Shown: in pieces, positions 14,412-24,149 of the stretch | How the letters are laid out: every line of letters starts with the position of its first letter | How positions within the stretch are numbered: the stretch's first letter is position 1 | Assembly (NCBI GenBank): GCA_900754115.1 | Contig: CAAEBM010000016.1 | Span: 1-53,797 of the forward strand | Reading direction: 5' to 3' | Length of the DNA: 53,797 nucleotides | DNA from: Bacilli bacterium | GTDB lineage: Bacteria > Bacillota_I > Bacilli_A > RFN20 > CAG-631 | The notes under the pieces: generated by a model | Databases searched by the model: none | Told to the model about the DNA's origin: nothing | Seen by the model: only the letters and a program-made list of their open reading frames with translations | Position numbers and translations under genes: made by a program

Positions 14412-17156
14412 ATGGATTATAAAGATACTTTAAACTTACCTAAAACGGATTTTGAAATGAGAGGGAATTTACCAAATAAAGAACCTCTTTTCCAACAAAG
14501 ATGGAAACAAATGAATTTAAATCAAGCAATTTTAGACTCTAACGATCCTCAAAAGGCTTTTTATTTACATGATGGTCCTCCTTATGCCAATGGAAATATG
14601 CATGTAGGACACGCTTTAAATAAAACTTTAAAGGATATCGTCGTTCGGTTTAAATCGATGGATGGATATTATGCCCCATTGATTCATGGATGGGATACAC
14701 ATGGTATGCCTATTGAAGTCGCTTTACAAAAAAAAGGATTAAGTGTAAAAAATTTAAGCGTTGCTGAATTTTGTGAAGAATGTTCACAATTTGCTGACAA
14801 ACAAGTTTCAATTCAAAAAGAACAAATTCGTCGATTAGGTGTTCTTGGAGATTTAGATCATCCTTATTTAACCAAAGACAAAGATTTTGTTGCAAAACAA
14901 ATTGAAGTTTTTGCTAAAATGGCACTAGATGGTTACATTTATAAAGGATTAAAAACCGTTTATTGGTCTCCTTCTAGCCAAACGGCTTTAGCAGAAGCTG
15001 AAATTGAATACTATGATGTTCAATCTTATAGCATTTATGTTTCTTTTGCTGTCGTCGATGGAAAAAATCTTTTAGATTCACAAACAGCATTTATTATTTG
15101 GACCACTACACCATGGACCATTCCTTCAAATTTAGCAATTTGTTTAAATCCTAAATTAATTTATGGACTTTATCAAACCAATAAAGGAAAATTTGTAGTT
15201 TCTAAACATTTAATGGAAGGATTAATTAAAGAGTTAGAATTTGAAGATGTACAACTTTTAAAAGAATTTAAAGGGTCAGAATTAGAAGGAATTACGACTA
15301 AACATCCTTTCTATGACCGTCTTTCTCCAATCATTTTAGGAGATCACGTCACAGAAGAAAGTGGAACAGGATGTGTTCATACTGCACCAGGTCATGGAAA
15401 CGATGACTTTGTTGTAGGAACTTTATATCATTTGCCACCTTATTGTCCTGTTGATGAAAAAGGATACTATACTGATGATGTTGGTCCTGATTTGGCACAT
15501 CATTTCTACGAAGATGGCAATGAAATTGTATTAGAAAAATTAAAACAACACCATGCATTATTAAAAGTAAGTCAATTTATTCATAGTTATCCTCACGATT
15601 GGCGAACAAAAAAGCCTTTAATTTATCGTGCAACCCCACAATGGTTTGCTTCAATTGATAAAGTGCGTGAAGTTTTACTAAATGAAATTAAACAAGTAAA
15701 ATGGTATCCTTCTTGGGGAGAATTAAGAATGCACAATATGATAAAAGATCGCATGGATTGGTGTATTTCTCGTCAACGAAATTGGGGAGTTCCTATTCCT
15801 GTAATTTATAATGAAGACCATTCTCCAATTTTAGAAAAAGAAGTCTTTGATCATATCATTCAATTATTTTATGAAAAAGGCCCCAATGTTTGGCAAGAAT
15901 TATCTGCAAAAGAATTATTGCCAGAAAATTATCATAATCCATTATCACCAAATGATGAATTCATTAAAGAAACAGATATCATGGATGTTTGGTTTGATAG
16001 TGGTTCAAGTAGCTTAGCTGTATTTGAAAAAGCATACCAAACTTATCCTGCTGATTTGTATTTTGAAGGATTTGATCAATATCGTGGCTGGTTTAATTCT
16101 TCTTTGATTATTGGAACCATTATCAATGGACACGCTCCGTATAAAAATGTCGTTTCTCATGGATTTATTTTAGATGGTGAAGGCAGAAAAATGTCTAAAT
16201 CTTTAAAAAATATTTTAGATCCAAACACATTATTTCAAAAATATGGAGCAGATATTGTACGTCTATGGGTAGCTAGTTCAAATTATCAAGAAGATATTCG
16301 GATTAGTGAAAATATCGTTCAACAAGCAGCAGAGATGTATAAAAACATTCGAAATAAATTTAAGTTTATGCTTGGCAATTTATCTGACTTTCAATTTGAC
16401 AAACATCAAGCGACAACTTTTACATTTTTAGACCAATGTATGCTTGCCTTGCTTTCTAAATGTATGGACCAATGTATGGAAGCTTATCGTCAATATCAAT
16501 TCAATGTCGTTTTAACTTCTATCATTAACTTTTTGACAATTCATTTAAGTGGATTTTATTTGGATATGGCAAAAGATATCTTATATTGTGATAAAAAAGA
16601 TGGTCTTCGCAGACGACAAGTACAAACAGTCATTTACGTCATTGTTGATGCCTTAGTTAAATTATTAGCACCAATTATTCCTCATACAGCAGAAGAAATT
16701 TATGACCATTTTGTCGGTAAAAAATTAGATTCAGTTCATCTAGAAAAATATGAAAAAATGCCACTTTTAAAACAAATTGATGTTTCAAAATATTTAAATG
16801 AATATGAACAACTTTGTCAAATCCGAAATGATGTTTTAAAGGCTTTAGAAGAAAAAAGAAGTAGTAAAGAAATTGGCTCTTCTTTAGATGCAATGGTGAC
16901 TCTTGCAAGTGATGATCCAGATATGAGTGCATTTTTACAATCTTTTGATGCAAAAACTTGGCAACAAATTTTAATTGTTTCTAAAGTTGTCGTTGCAAAC
17001 ACGACAAAAGATTGTGTTCGTTATAATCATTTATATGTACAAGTCAAAGCATATCATGGAATAAAATGTCAACGTTGTTGGAACAAAGTTAGTGAAAATG
17101 AAATTCAAGAAGGACAATTATGTGAACGTTGTTATCATGTTTTAAAGGGTGAATAA
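14412..17156 (+). CDS. ileS: Isoleucyl-tRNA synthetase
   Basis: Class I synthetase charging tRNA-Ile, with editing of misactivated valine. The HIGH motif appears as NMHVGHALNKT (about residue 60), followed by the CP1 editing domain with WTTTPWTIPSN and the GTGCVHTAPGHGNDD editing site. KMSKS is in GRKMSKSLKN (about 595). The C-terminal zinc finger has two Cys pairs (CQRCW and CERCY), the bacterial type. Length 914 is normal. The ribosome binding site is GAGGTGAAAAC and expression is governed by the T-box. The order ileS-lspA-rluD is as in B. subtilis. Confidence 0.97.
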   Translation: MDYKDTLNLPKTDFEMRGNLPNKEPLFQQRWKQMNLNQAILDSNDPQKAFYLHDGPPYANGNMHVGHALNKTLKDIVVRFKSMDGYYAPLIHGWDTHGMPIEVALQKKGLSVKNLSVAEFCEECSQFADKQVSIQKEQIRRLGVLGDLDHPYLTKDKDFVAKQIEVFAKMALDGYIYKGLKTVYWSPSSQTALAEAEIEYYDVQSYSIYVSFAVVDGKNLLDSQTAFIIWTTTPWTIPSNLAICLNPKLIYGLYQTNKGKFVVSKHLMEGLIKELEFEDVQLLKEFKGSELEGITTKHPFYDRLSPIILGDHVTEESGTGCVHTAPGHGNDDFVVGTLYHLPPYCPVDEKGYYTDDVGPDLAHHFYEDGNEIVLEKLKQHHALLKVSQFIHSYPHDWRTKKPLIYRATPQWFASIDKVREVLLNEIKQVKWYPSWGELRMHNMIKDRMDWCISRQRNWGVPIPVIYNEDHSPILEKEVFDHIIQLFYEKGPNVWQELSAKELLPENYHNPLSPNDEFIKETDIMDVWFDSGSSSLAVFEKAYQTYPADLYFEGFDQYRGWFNSSLIIGTIINGHAPYKNVVSHGFILDGEGRKMSKSLKNILDPNTLFQKYGADIVRLWVASSNYQEDIRISENIVQQAAEMYKNIRNKFKFMLGNLSDFQFDKHQATTFTFLDQCMLALLSKCMDQCMEAYRQYQFNVVLTSIINFLTIHLSGFYLDMAKDILYCDKKDGLRRRQVQTVIYVIVDALVKLLAPIIPHTAEEIYDHFVGKKLDSVHLEKYEKMPLLKQIDVSKYLNEYEQLCQIRNDVLKALEEKRSSKEIGSSLDAMVTLASDDPDMSAFLQSFDAKTWQQILIVSKVVVANTTKDCVRYNHLYVQVKAYHGIKCQRCWNKVSENEIQEGQLCERCYHVLKGE

Positions 17157-17159
17157 ATC

Positions 17160-17711
17160 ATGAAACAAAAATTATATACGATCTTTTTTAAATTTCAAGT
17201 ATTGGCAATTGTTTTAATTTTAATTGACCAAATCACCAAATTAATCTTTCGCACTTATTTTGAAGTGGGTGAGTATTATCCTGTTATTAAAAATTTCTTT
17301 TATATCAAATTGATTTATAATACTGGAGCAGCGGCCTCTATTTTTGAAGATCAGACTTGGCTTCTTACCATTTTTAGCATTGTTGCCTGTGTTGTAATAG
17401 AGTATTATTTAATCAAGCATCAACCTAAAGATTGGATATTAGTGACTATTTTATTAGTTTTATTTGCTGGTGCCTTTGGCAATTTAATTGACCGTTTATT
17501 TGCTCAAAAAGTAACAGACTTTTTATGCTTTTATATTTTTGGAAACGAATTTCCAACCTTTAATTTTGCAGATATTTGTGTGACATTATCTTGTATAGCC
17601 TTAATTATTTATTCTTTTTTCGTTCCTGATTCTAAAAAGAAAATCAAAACGGAAGAAAAGAAAAATCAAGAAATTTCAACGACTGGTGAAGACAATGATA
17701 GATTATCATGA
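17160..17711 (+). CDS. lspA: Lipoprotein signal peptidase LspA
   Basis: Inner-membrane aspartic protease that removes signal peptides from diacylglyceryl-modified prolipoproteins. Four membrane helices are visible, with LILIDQITK, the NTGAA box (YNTGAAASIFE), the first catalytic Asp region GNLIDRLF-KVTDF, and the second at FNFADICVT. The C-terminal 25 residues are a charged tail beyond the usual end, and 183 residues is slightly long. The at least six Cys-lipoproteins in this window are its likely substrates. It starts three bases after ileS and overlaps rluD by 17 bases. Confidence 0.94.
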   Translation: MKQKLYTIFFKFQVLAIVLILIDQITKLIFRTYFEVGEYYPVIKNFFYIKLIYNTGAAASIFEDQTWLLTIFSIVACVVIEYYLIKHQPKDWILVTILLVLFAGAFGNLIDRLFAQKVTDFLCFYIFGNEFPTFNFADICVTLSCIALIIYSFFVPDSKKKIKTEEKKNQEISTTGEDNDRLS

Positions 17712-18624
17712 TTTAGAATATGATGTAATTTTGGTTAAAGAAGAAAACGTCTCTCTTCGTTTAGATAAATTTTTAGCTCTTCATTTTCCTCACTGTTCGC
17801 GAAGTTTATTACAAAATCTAATCGAAGAAGAATATGTTTTTGTCAATCAAAAAGTAGAAAAAAGAGCTTATAAAGTGTGTCTTCATGACGAAATCGTCAT
17901 TTATTTTAAAAAAAGTGAAGAGAGTCATATCGCTGCTGAAAATATTCCAATTCAAATTATTTATGAAGATGAAGACCTTGCGATTATCAATAAAGATGTC
18001 GATATGGTGGTTCACCCTAGCGCTGGACATCCCAATCACACGCTTGTCAATGCCTTACTTTATCATTTAAAAGATTTATCGACAATTAATGGTGTTTATC
18101 GTCCAGGAATTGTTCATCGTTTAGATAAAGATACCAGTGGATTATTAGTGGTTGCAAAAAATGATGCTGCGCATCAGTTTTTAGCCAATCAATTAAAAGA
18201 TCACACGATGTATCGAGAATACATTTGTTTAGTAAAAGGGGTTTTAGAGACAAAAAAAGGGATTATTAAGACCTTAATTGGCAGAGACAAGACCAATCGT
18301 TTAAAAAATGCCGTTGTCAAAGAAAATGGAAAATTGGCAATCACCGAATTTGAAGTTATTCAACAATTTGCTCATTTTACACTGGTAAAATGTATTTTAA
18401 AAACAGGAAGAACTCATCAAATTCGTGTTCACATGAATTTTATTCATCATCCTATTATTAATGATCCCTTATATGGTGAAAACAATCAAATTCATTACCA
18501 TTCAAAACAATTATTACATGCTTATCAATTAACATTTATTCATCCAAAAACAAAGGAAAAAATGACATTTTGTGCCCCATTGCCTTCTTATTTTAAAGAA
18601 GCGTTAAATACGATAAAGGAGTGA
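17695..18624 (+). CDS. rluD: RluD-family 23S rRNA pseudouridine synthase
   Basis: Converts specific uridines of 23S rRNA (RluA/RluD family) to pseudouridine. An N-terminal S4 RNA-binding domain (SLRLDKFLALHFPHCSRSLLQNLIEEEYVFVN) precedes the catalytic domain with the motif GIVHRLDKDTSGLLVVAK, whose Asp is the nucleophile. The downstream TGRTHQIRVH is also characteristic. The ATG at 17695 follows GGTGAA by four bases and is preferred over the GTG at 17686. It lies inside the lspA end, the same arrangement as lspA-ylyB in B. subtilis. The exact uridine targets cannot be told from sequence. Confidence 0.9.
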   Translation: MIDYHDLEYDVILVKEENVSLRLDKFLALHFPHCSRSLLQNLIEEEYVFVNQKVEKRAYKVCLHDEIVIYFKKSEESHIAAENIPIQIIYEDEDLAIINKDVDMVVHPSAGHPNHTLVNALLYHLKDLSTINGVYRPGIVHRLDKDTSGLLVVAKNDAAHQFLANQLKDHTMYREYICLVKGVLETKKGIIKTLIGRDKTNRLKNAVVKENGKLAITEFEVIQQFAHFTLVKCILKTGRTHQIRVHMNFIHHPIINDPLYGENNQIHYHSKQLLHAYQLTFIHPKTKEKMTFCAPLPSYFKEALNTIKE

Positions 18625-18628
18625 TATA

Positions 18629-19099
18629 ATGGAAAAAGCAATCAGTTGGGACCAATATTTTATGGGAGTAGCTTTGCTTAGCGCAATGCGTAGCAAAGAT
18701 CCTAACACAAAAGTTGGAACTTGTATCGTTTCTAGCAATAAACGAATTGTTGGTGTAGGTTACAATGGTTTTCCTTATGGCTGTGAAGATGATAAATTCC
18801 CATGGGAAAAAACCGGTGCTTACAACGAAACAAAATACCCTTATGTTGTCCATGCAGAATTAAATGCGATTTTAAATAGTACAAAAGATTTACAAGGATG
18901 CACGTTATATGTTTCTTTATTTCCCTGTAATGAATGTGTAAAAGCTATTATTCAAAGTGGCATTCAAGAAATAGTTTATTGTGATGACAAATATAATGGA
19001 ACAGAAACGGATGTTGCAGCAAAAAAAATGTTAGATGCGGCGAAAATAAAATATCGGAAAATTCCTTGGATTTCTGTCACTTTAAAAGAAGGGAAATAG
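18629..19099 (+). CDS. comEB: ComEB-like dCMP/cytidine deaminase family protein
   Basis: Zinc-dependent deaminase of the dCMP deaminase family, feeding dUMP to thymidylate synthesis. The zinc and catalytic motifs are HAELNAIL (His and the proton-shuttling Glu) and PCNEC (two Cys), with an N-terminal SWDQYFMGVALLSAMRSKDPNTKVG typical of this family. At 156 residues it is somewhat short. It starts five bases after rluD with GGAGTGATATA as ribosome binding site and runs directly into dinB. The ComEB label reflects family naming; no competence genes are adjacent. Confidence 0.88.
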   Translation: MEKAISWDQYFMGVALLSAMRSKDPNTKVGTCIVSSNKRIVGVGYNGFPYGCEDDKFPWEKTGAYNETKYPYVVHAELNAILNSTKDLQGCTLYVSLFPCNECVKAIIQSGIQEIVYCDDKYNGTETDVAAKKMLDAAKIKYRKIPWISVTLKEGK

Positions 19100-19100
19100 T

Positions 19101-20279
19101 ATGCCCATCATTGTTCATATTGATATGAATTCTTTTTATGCAAGTTGTGAAGTAAGACGAAATCCTTTTTTAAAAGGAAAAGAAATCATCATCAGTGGAA
19201 AAACGAATCGCAGCATCGTTTCTGCCGCCTCCTATGAAGCCAAAAAAAAGGGAATTTATACCACAATGCCTTACTATCAAGCAAAGCAACTGTGTCCCAA
19301 TGCCTATTTTTTTGTAGGAGATTATGCTTATTATTCTTCAGTTAGTGAAGAAATTTTTAATTTTTTAAAAAAAAGATATCCTTTATTAGAAACGGCTAGT
19401 ATTGATGAATGCTATATCGATATGAGTGATTTGACCATTTCAAATCCTTTAGAATACTTTAAAAATTTGCAAAAAGAAATCTATGAGACGATGCATATTC
19501 CTTGTTCCATTGGGATATCTTATAACAAATTTTTAGCAAAAATGGCAAGTGATTATCATAAGCCAATGGGTATTACATTTATTAAAAAAAAGGATGTTCC
19601 TCAAATTATTTGGCCTTTACCTATAGGAAATATGTATGGGATTGGTAAAGCAAGTGCTAAAAAACTACAAGAAATGAATATTTTAACCATAGGGGATTTA
19701 ATAAAAAATTCTAATCTTGTAGAAATTCAAACGATTTTAGGAAGTCATTATCAAGAATATTTAGATCATGCCATGGGAAAAGGGATTTCCCATATTGAAC
19801 CCAAAGAAAGTTTGCCAAAAAGTGTCGGTCATTCTCATACGCTTCCTTATGATAGTGAAGATGAAGAAATTATCAAACAAGAACTTTATCCACTTTGTAA
19901 AAATGTAGCCACTCGTTTAAAAGAATTAAAAATGATTGGTTATACGGTGACAATTTCTTTAAAAAATAGTGATTTTATATTAAAAAATAAGAGTAAAAAA
20001 GTGATGGTTCCCACCAATGATGAAGATAAAATTTATATTGAAGCTTTAAAACTATTAGATTTAGCATTAAACGATAAGATTCGTTTAATTGGGGTTTCTG
20101 TCAGTGACTTGATTCCTTTACAACAATATTATGAACAAATAGATATGTACGATTTGTTAAAAATTAAACAAAATAAAAGTGATGATTTTATTGCAAAATT
20201 GAATGAAATTGCTGGTCAAAACATTTTTATGAAGGCAAAAGATATCATAGGAAAAAACAATGAAAAAGAACACAATTGA
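19101..20279 (+). CDS. dinB: Y-family DNA polymerase IV
   Basis: Error-prone translesion polymerase. The palm motif VHIDMNSFYASCEVRRNP holds the first metal-binding Asp, and SIDECYIDMSDL holds the catalytic Asp-Glu pair. The thumb helix-hairpin-helix is at YGIGKASAKKLQEMNI and the little-finger domain follows from about residue 235. No beta-clamp-binding peptide is obvious at the C-terminus. It starts one base after the comEB stop and overlaps xerD by 20 bases, so comEB, dinB and xerD appear to be co-transcribed with rluD. Confidence 0.93.
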   Translation: MPIIVHIDMNSFYASCEVRRNPFLKGKEIIISGKTNRSIVSAASYEAKKKGIYTTMPYYQAKQLCPNAYFFVGDYAYYSSVSEEIFNFLKKRYPLLETASIDECYIDMSDLTISNPLEYFKNLQKEIYETMHIPCSIGISYNKFLAKMASDYHKPMGITFIKKKDVPQIIWPLPIGNMYGIGKASAKKLQEMNILTIGDLIKNSNLVEIQTILGSHYQEYLDHAMGKGISHIEPKESLPKSVGHSHTLPYDSEDEEIIKQELYPLCKNVATRLKELKMIGYTVTISLKNSDFILKNKSKKVMVPTNDEDKIYIEALKLLDLALNDKIRLIGVSVSDLIPLQQYYEQIDMYDLLKIKQNKSDDFIAKLNEIAGQNIFMKAKDIIGKNNEKEHN

Positions 20280-21144
20280 TGCTTTTTTGCAATATTTAAT
20301 GATTCAAAAGGGATTAAGCGCGAAGACAATTCAAAGTTATTCAACTGAACTGACGAGTTTTAAAAATTATATGGATTCTATTGGTGTAGCGATTGAAAAA
20401 GCAAATTTAACACAAATTCAAGACTTTTTTACTCAATTAGAAGGAAAAGAAACCACTTATAATCATTATGTTACGGTCTTAAAAAGTTATTATAAATTTT
20501 TATTAAAAAAGCAAAAATTGGCCTTTCACATAGAAGATTTGGAATTTAAAAAACGAAAAAAAACATTTCCAGTTGTATTAAAAGTAAATGAAATTCAACA
20601 ATTACTACAAGTCTGTAAAAATACAAATTATGAAAAAAGAAATCAAACGATGATTTTAGTGTTGTATTGTACAGGTTTACGAGTTTCAGAACTCATTCAT
20701 TTGACTTTTGATCAAATCAATTTTAAAGAAGGCTATATTCGTTGCTTTACAAAAGGAAGTAAAGAAAAAATCATCTATTGTGGAGATCTTTTACAAGTCA
20801 TCTTTGGTTCTTATTTGAATCAAATTCGCCCACAAATTTTAAAATATCGCTCTTCAAATTATGTTTTTATCAATAAAATTGGGGAACCTTTAACGAGAAA
20901 TTATGTCTATAATTTTATTAAAGAATATGCAAAACGAGCAAATATACATAAAAATGTCTCTCCACATACTTTAAGACACACCTTTGCAACTCATCTATTA
21001 GAAAATGGTGCAGATATGCGTTCTATTCAAGAAATGCTGGGACATCAAGATATAGCAACCACACAAATTTATACTCATTTATCAAATCAAGAAGTGAAAA
21101 AAAATTATTTAAAACTCTTTCATGAGTTAGAGGAAAAAGAATAG
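20260..21144 (+). CDS. xerD: XerD-type tyrosine recombinase
   Basis: Site-specific recombinase, most likely for chromosome dimer resolution at dif. The N-terminal SAM-like core-binding domain (FLQYLMIQKGLSAKTIQSY) is followed by the catalytic domain. The catalytic set is Arg in GLRVSELIHL, Lys in the beta-hairpin (TKGSKEKI), HTLRHTFATHLLENGAD, LGHQDIATTQIYTH and the tyrosine nucleophile in QIYTHL. Length 294 is typical of XerC/XerD, and the housekeeping surroundings plus lack of att-like repeats argue against a mobile-element integrase. XerC versus XerD cannot be settled here. A terminator overlaps its stop codon. Confidence 0.85.
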   Translation: MKKNTIDAFLQYLMIQKGLSAKTIQSYSTELTSFKNYMDSIGVAIEKANLTQIQDFFTQLEGKETTYNHYVTVLKSYYKFLLKKQKLAFHIEDLEFKKRKKTFPVVLKVNEIQQLLQVCKNTNYEKRNQTMILVLYCTGLRVSELIHLTFDQINFKEGYIRCFTKGSKEKIIYCGDLLQVIFGSYLNQIRPQILKYRSSNYVFINKIGEPLTRNYVYNFIKEYAKRANIHKNVSPHTLRHTFATHLLENGADMRSIQEMLGHQDIATTQIYTHLSNQEVKKNYLKLFHELEEKE

Positions 21145-21161
21145 TTTCTATTCTTTTTTTT
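21134..21161 (+). terminator. Terminator at the end of xerD
   Basis: AAAAAGAATAG (21134-21144) and CTATTCTTTTT (21148-21158) with a TTT loop and continuing T run. The xerD TAG lies in the 5' arm. Confidence 0.85.
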
Positions 21162-21192
21162 GTGGGTGAGACTATATTTTTTTTTACTTTGG

Positions 21193-21201
21193 TGGTATAC
21201 T
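21193..21201 (+). promoter_or_regulatory. Extended -10 promoter of deoB
   Basis: TGGTATACT is a TGn-extended -10, followed by an AGGAGG ribosome binding site before the ATG at 21222. No clear -35. Confidence 0.55.
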
Positions 21202-21221
21202 ATAAAAAAAGGAGGAAAAAT

Positions 21222-22403
21222 ATGAATTATCAATTTAAAAGAGCTTTTGTCATTGTTTTAGATTCACTTGGCATCGGAAACGCAAAAGATGCTGATAAAT
21301 ACGACGATTTGAATTCAAATACGTTAAAACATATTGATGATACGATTCCTTTAAAAATTCCTCATTTAAGATCTTTAGGAATAGATCGTATTTGCTCAAT
21401 TTCGAAAATAGATACACCACTTGATCACGCTTATGCTCTTGCAATGAATGAAGCAAGTTTAGGAAAAGATACGTTAACTGGCCACTATGAGATTATGGGA
21501 TTATTAGTGACTAAACCTTTTAAAACCTTTACTGAAACGGGTTTCCCAAAAGAATTGATTGATTTATTAGAAGAAAAATGGAATCGAAAAATTATTGGAA
21601 ATTGCGCAGCAAGTGGCACAAAAATTATTCAAGATTTAGGGGAAGAACAATTAAAAACCCATGCAGCGATTGTATATACTTCAAGCGATTCTGTTTTGCA
21701 AATTGCAGCACATGAAGAAGTAATTCCTTTACAAGAATTGTATCGTATGTGCGAAATCGCTCGCGAAATTACCAAAGATGAAAAATATAAAATCGGTAGA
21801 ATTATTGCACGTCCTTTTATTGGAACAAATGCTTCCAATTTTAAGCGAACTTCTAATCGTCATGATTATGCTTTAAAACCATTTGCACCCACCATGCTCA
21901 ATCACTTAAAAGATGCTTGTTATGATGTCATTGGTATTGGAAAAATTGCTGATATTTTTGATAATGAAGGGTTAACCCAATCTTTTCGCATTAAAAACAA
22001 TCAAGATGGTTGCATCAAAACTTTAGAAATGATGAAAAAGGATTTTAATGGGCTATGTTTTGTCAATTTAGTCGATTTTGACATGGAATATGGACATCGC
22101 AGAAATCCTGTAGGATATGGTCAAGCGATTGAAGATTTTGATACTTATTTAGGTCAAATGAAGCAATTATTAAATGAAGATGATATTTTAATGATTTGTG
22201 CAGACCATGGAAATGATCCAACTTATAAAGGAACCGATCACACTAGAGAAAGAGTTCCCTTACTCATATATAGTAAAGCATTTAAAGAAAACGGCATTTT
22301 GCCAGAAGTTTTTTCATTTGCTACCGTTTCTTCTACGTTAGCAGATATTTTTCATGTAAAAAAGACTGACTTAGGAGAATCCATTATCAAACAATTAAAA
22401 TAG
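21222..22403 (+). CDS. deoB: Phosphopentomutase DeoB
   Basis: Alkaline-phosphatase-superfamily mutase interconverting (deoxy)ribose-1-phosphate and -5-phosphate in nucleoside salvage. The N-terminal metal site FVIVLDSLGIGNAKDADKY, the Thr nucleophile in GKDTLTGHYEIMG (about residue 85), the VNLVDFDMEYGHRRNP segment and the C-terminal metal residues ADHGNDPTYKGTDHTRE are all present. Length 393 is normal. The ATG at 21222 follows AGGAGGAAAAAT; an in-frame start at 21162 would begin inside the xerD terminator and is rejected. Its salvage role fits the nucleic-acid scavenging genes proposed in this window. Confidence 0.96.
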   Translation: MNYQFKRAFVIVLDSLGIGNAKDADKYDDLNSNTLKHIDDTIPLKIPHLRSLGIDRICSISKIDTPLDHAYALAMNEASLGKDTLTGHYEIMGLLVTKPFKTFTETGFPKELIDLLEEKWNRKIIGNCAASGTKIIQDLGEEQLKTHAAIVYTSSDSVLQIAAHEEVIPLQELYRMCEIAREITKDEKYKIGRIIARPFIGTNASNFKRTSNRHDYALKPFAPTMLNHLKDACYDVIGIGKIADIFDNEGLTQSFRIKNNQDGCIKTLEMMKKDFNGLCFVNLVDFDMEYGHRRNPVGYGQAIEDFDTYLGQMKQLLNEDDILMICADHGNDPTYKGTDHTRERVPLLIYSKAFKENGILPEVFSFATVSSTLADIFHVKKTDLGESIIKQLK

Positions 22404-22418
22404 AAACGAGGCAATACA

Positions 22419-23360
22419 ATGAAATTAAAAAATATATTACCATTAATGTTAATCACTTTTTTAGCTGGATGTACAAAAGATAAAGCCAATGAGCTTACAA
22501 TTATTTCTCCAACAGGAGCGCCAGCTGTAGCATTTTATAATCACGCAACAAATGATAATTATACAACCAATGGAACCCCAGCAAATATTCTTTCAGGCAT
22601 GACTAAAAACGGAAAAGATATTGTTGTAATTGATACATTAAGTGGTTTAAAAGCGATTAAAGATGCAGAAGCTCCTTATCAAATTTTTGCAACTATTACT
22701 TTTGGAAACTTTTATTTAGTTGGCACAGGAAATGATGACAATCAAACAATAGATCAAGACGATAACATTGTATTATTTGGACAAAATCAAACTCCTGATA
22801 AATTATTTCAATTGTTATATCCTAACTTTACCAATATTTCGTATGTGACAAATGTACAAGAATCAGGTAAATGTTTGTGCTCTGGAAAAACCACAAATGG
22901 GGCAGAGGATGTAGATTATGTCTTTGTTGCCGAACCAATCATGACTAATATTTTGACCAATCAAGAATGTAATACTTACATGAAAACCAATATAATTGAT
23001 ATTCAAGAAAAATATAAAGAAGCAACACAAGACAAACTTTTAACTCAAGCTTCAATGTTTGTAAAAAAAGGAATTGATGCAAAACAATTAGAAACATTTG
23101 CAACAAATCTAAAAAATGATATTGAAGCAGGAATTAATAATCCTGATTTGATTTTCCAAGGAATGTCAAAATTAACTGATCAAGAAGCCGCTGCTAAATT
23201 TGGAATTGGTGCACAAATGGCTAAACTTGTCATGAGTTATGGCAACAGATTAGGATTAGGATTTGAATATGCAATCGATATTAAAGAGGATATTGATGCT
23301 TTTATTGCTTTATTTGGTGAAAGTGCTACTTTAAACGAATATTACTATGAGAACAAATAA
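22419..23360 (+). CDS. SsuA/NMT1-like ABC substrate-binding lipoprotein
   Basis: Predicted surface-anchored binding protein of an ABC importer. The signal peptide ends in the lipobox FLAGC (Cys about 17). The mature part resembles the SsuA/THI5/NMT1 group (sulfonate, nitrate, thiamine-precursor or riboflavin importers), with an early TIISPTGAPAVAFYN. The ligand cannot be assigned. It starts 16 bases after deoB with a GAGG site and overlaps the downstream permease by 14 bases. No ATPase gene follows, so the transporter must borrow one from elsewhere or is incomplete. Confidence 0.75.
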   Translation: MKLKNILPLMLITFLAGCTKDKANELTIISPTGAPAVAFYNHATNDNYTTNGTPANILSGMTKNGKDIVVIDTLSGLKAIKDAEAPYQIFATITFGNFYLVGTGNDDNQTIDQDDNIVLFGQNQTPDKLFQLLYPNFTNISYVTNVQESGKCLCSGKTTNGAEDVDYVFVAEPIMTNILTNQECNTYMKTNIIDIQEKYKEATQDKLLTQASMFVKKGIDAKQLETFATNLKNDIEAGINNPDLIFQGMSKLTDQEAAAKFGIGAQMAKLVMSYGNRLGLGFEYAIDIKEDIDAFIALFGESATLNEYYYENK

Positions 23361-24117
23361 AGGCTTAAAAAAAGAATTTATTTATGGAATATTAGGAATT
23401 ATTATTTTTATTTTATTATGGTTTTTAATCTCTGCAATTGTTCAAGAGAGAAAGTTAATTTTTCCATCGCCTTTTGATACATTAAAAGAACTAAAAATTC
23501 TTTTAAAAGATAAATATACCTATAAATGTATTGGTAGTACTTTATTAAAAACAATTATTGGCTTTGCCATTTCTTTATTGATAGCTACGGTATTTGGCAT
23601 TTTAGGGGGAATTTTTAAAAAGTTTCACTTTACTTTTATGCCACTTGTGACCGCTTTAAAAGCCATTCCTACTGCTTCTTTCTTATTTTTGTTTATTGTC
23701 ATGGTTAATTATGATTATGCACCCGTATTAGTCGTTATTTTTATTTGTTTTCCTGGTTTATATGATGCTGTAGTTGGGGGAATCACCCACATCGATCAAT
23801 CAATCATTGATGCGACAAAACTTGAAAGCAAATCGGTCTTTTATAATGTCAAAAAAGTATATTTTCCTTTAGCTTTTAATTATATTGCTGTAGGAATTAC
23901 TGCTTCTTTTGGATTGGCATTGAAAGTAGAAATTATGGCAGAAATTATTTCAGGTTCTACTGGATATGGCATAGGAAATGCCATGCGTTTATCTCAACAA
24001 ACTTCTGTTTTAATGGCTCCGATTTTTGCTTGGACGTTTATTAGCGTGGTTTTATTATTAGTCATCACTTACTCATTAAAAGTTTTAAAAACAAAATTAT
24101 TAAAAAAAGATTTTTAA
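23347..24117 (+). CDS. SsuC/ThiX-like ABC permease
   Basis: Membrane subunit of the importer whose binding protein is encoded just upstream. Six hydrophobic segments are visible. The ATPase-contacting EAA-type loop is at about DATKLESKSVFYNVKKVYFPLAF. The family is the BPD permease type found with SsuA/NMT1 binding proteins (sulfonate, taurine, nitrate, pyrimidine-precursor). It overlaps the upstream gene, so the two are coupled. The missing ATPase partner is notable. Confidence 0.8.
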   Translation: MRTNKGLKKEFIYGILGIIIFILLWFLISAIVQERKLIFPSPFDTLKELKILLKDKYTYKCIGSTLLKTIIGFAISLLIATVFGILGGIFKKFHFTFMPLVTALKAIPTASFLFLFIVMVNYDYAPVLVVIFICFPGLYDAVVGGITHIDQSIIDATKLESKSVFYNVKKVYFPLAFNYIAVGITASFGLALKVEIMAEIISGSTGYGIGNAMRLSQQTSVLMAPIFAWTFISVVLLLVITYSLKVLKTKLLKKDF

Positions 24118-24149
24118 GTTTTTAGCACTATTATAGTATAGGTGAGCTT

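Noticed and set aside
3428..18624. Mollicutes-type code (TGA = Trp)
   Set aside because: TGA ends mraY, spoVE and rluD where these families normally end, so the standard code applies.
20260..21144. Tyrosine recombinase as sign of an integrated element
   Set aside because: XerD-type length, housekeeping operon, no att-like repeats or phage/ICE genes nearby.
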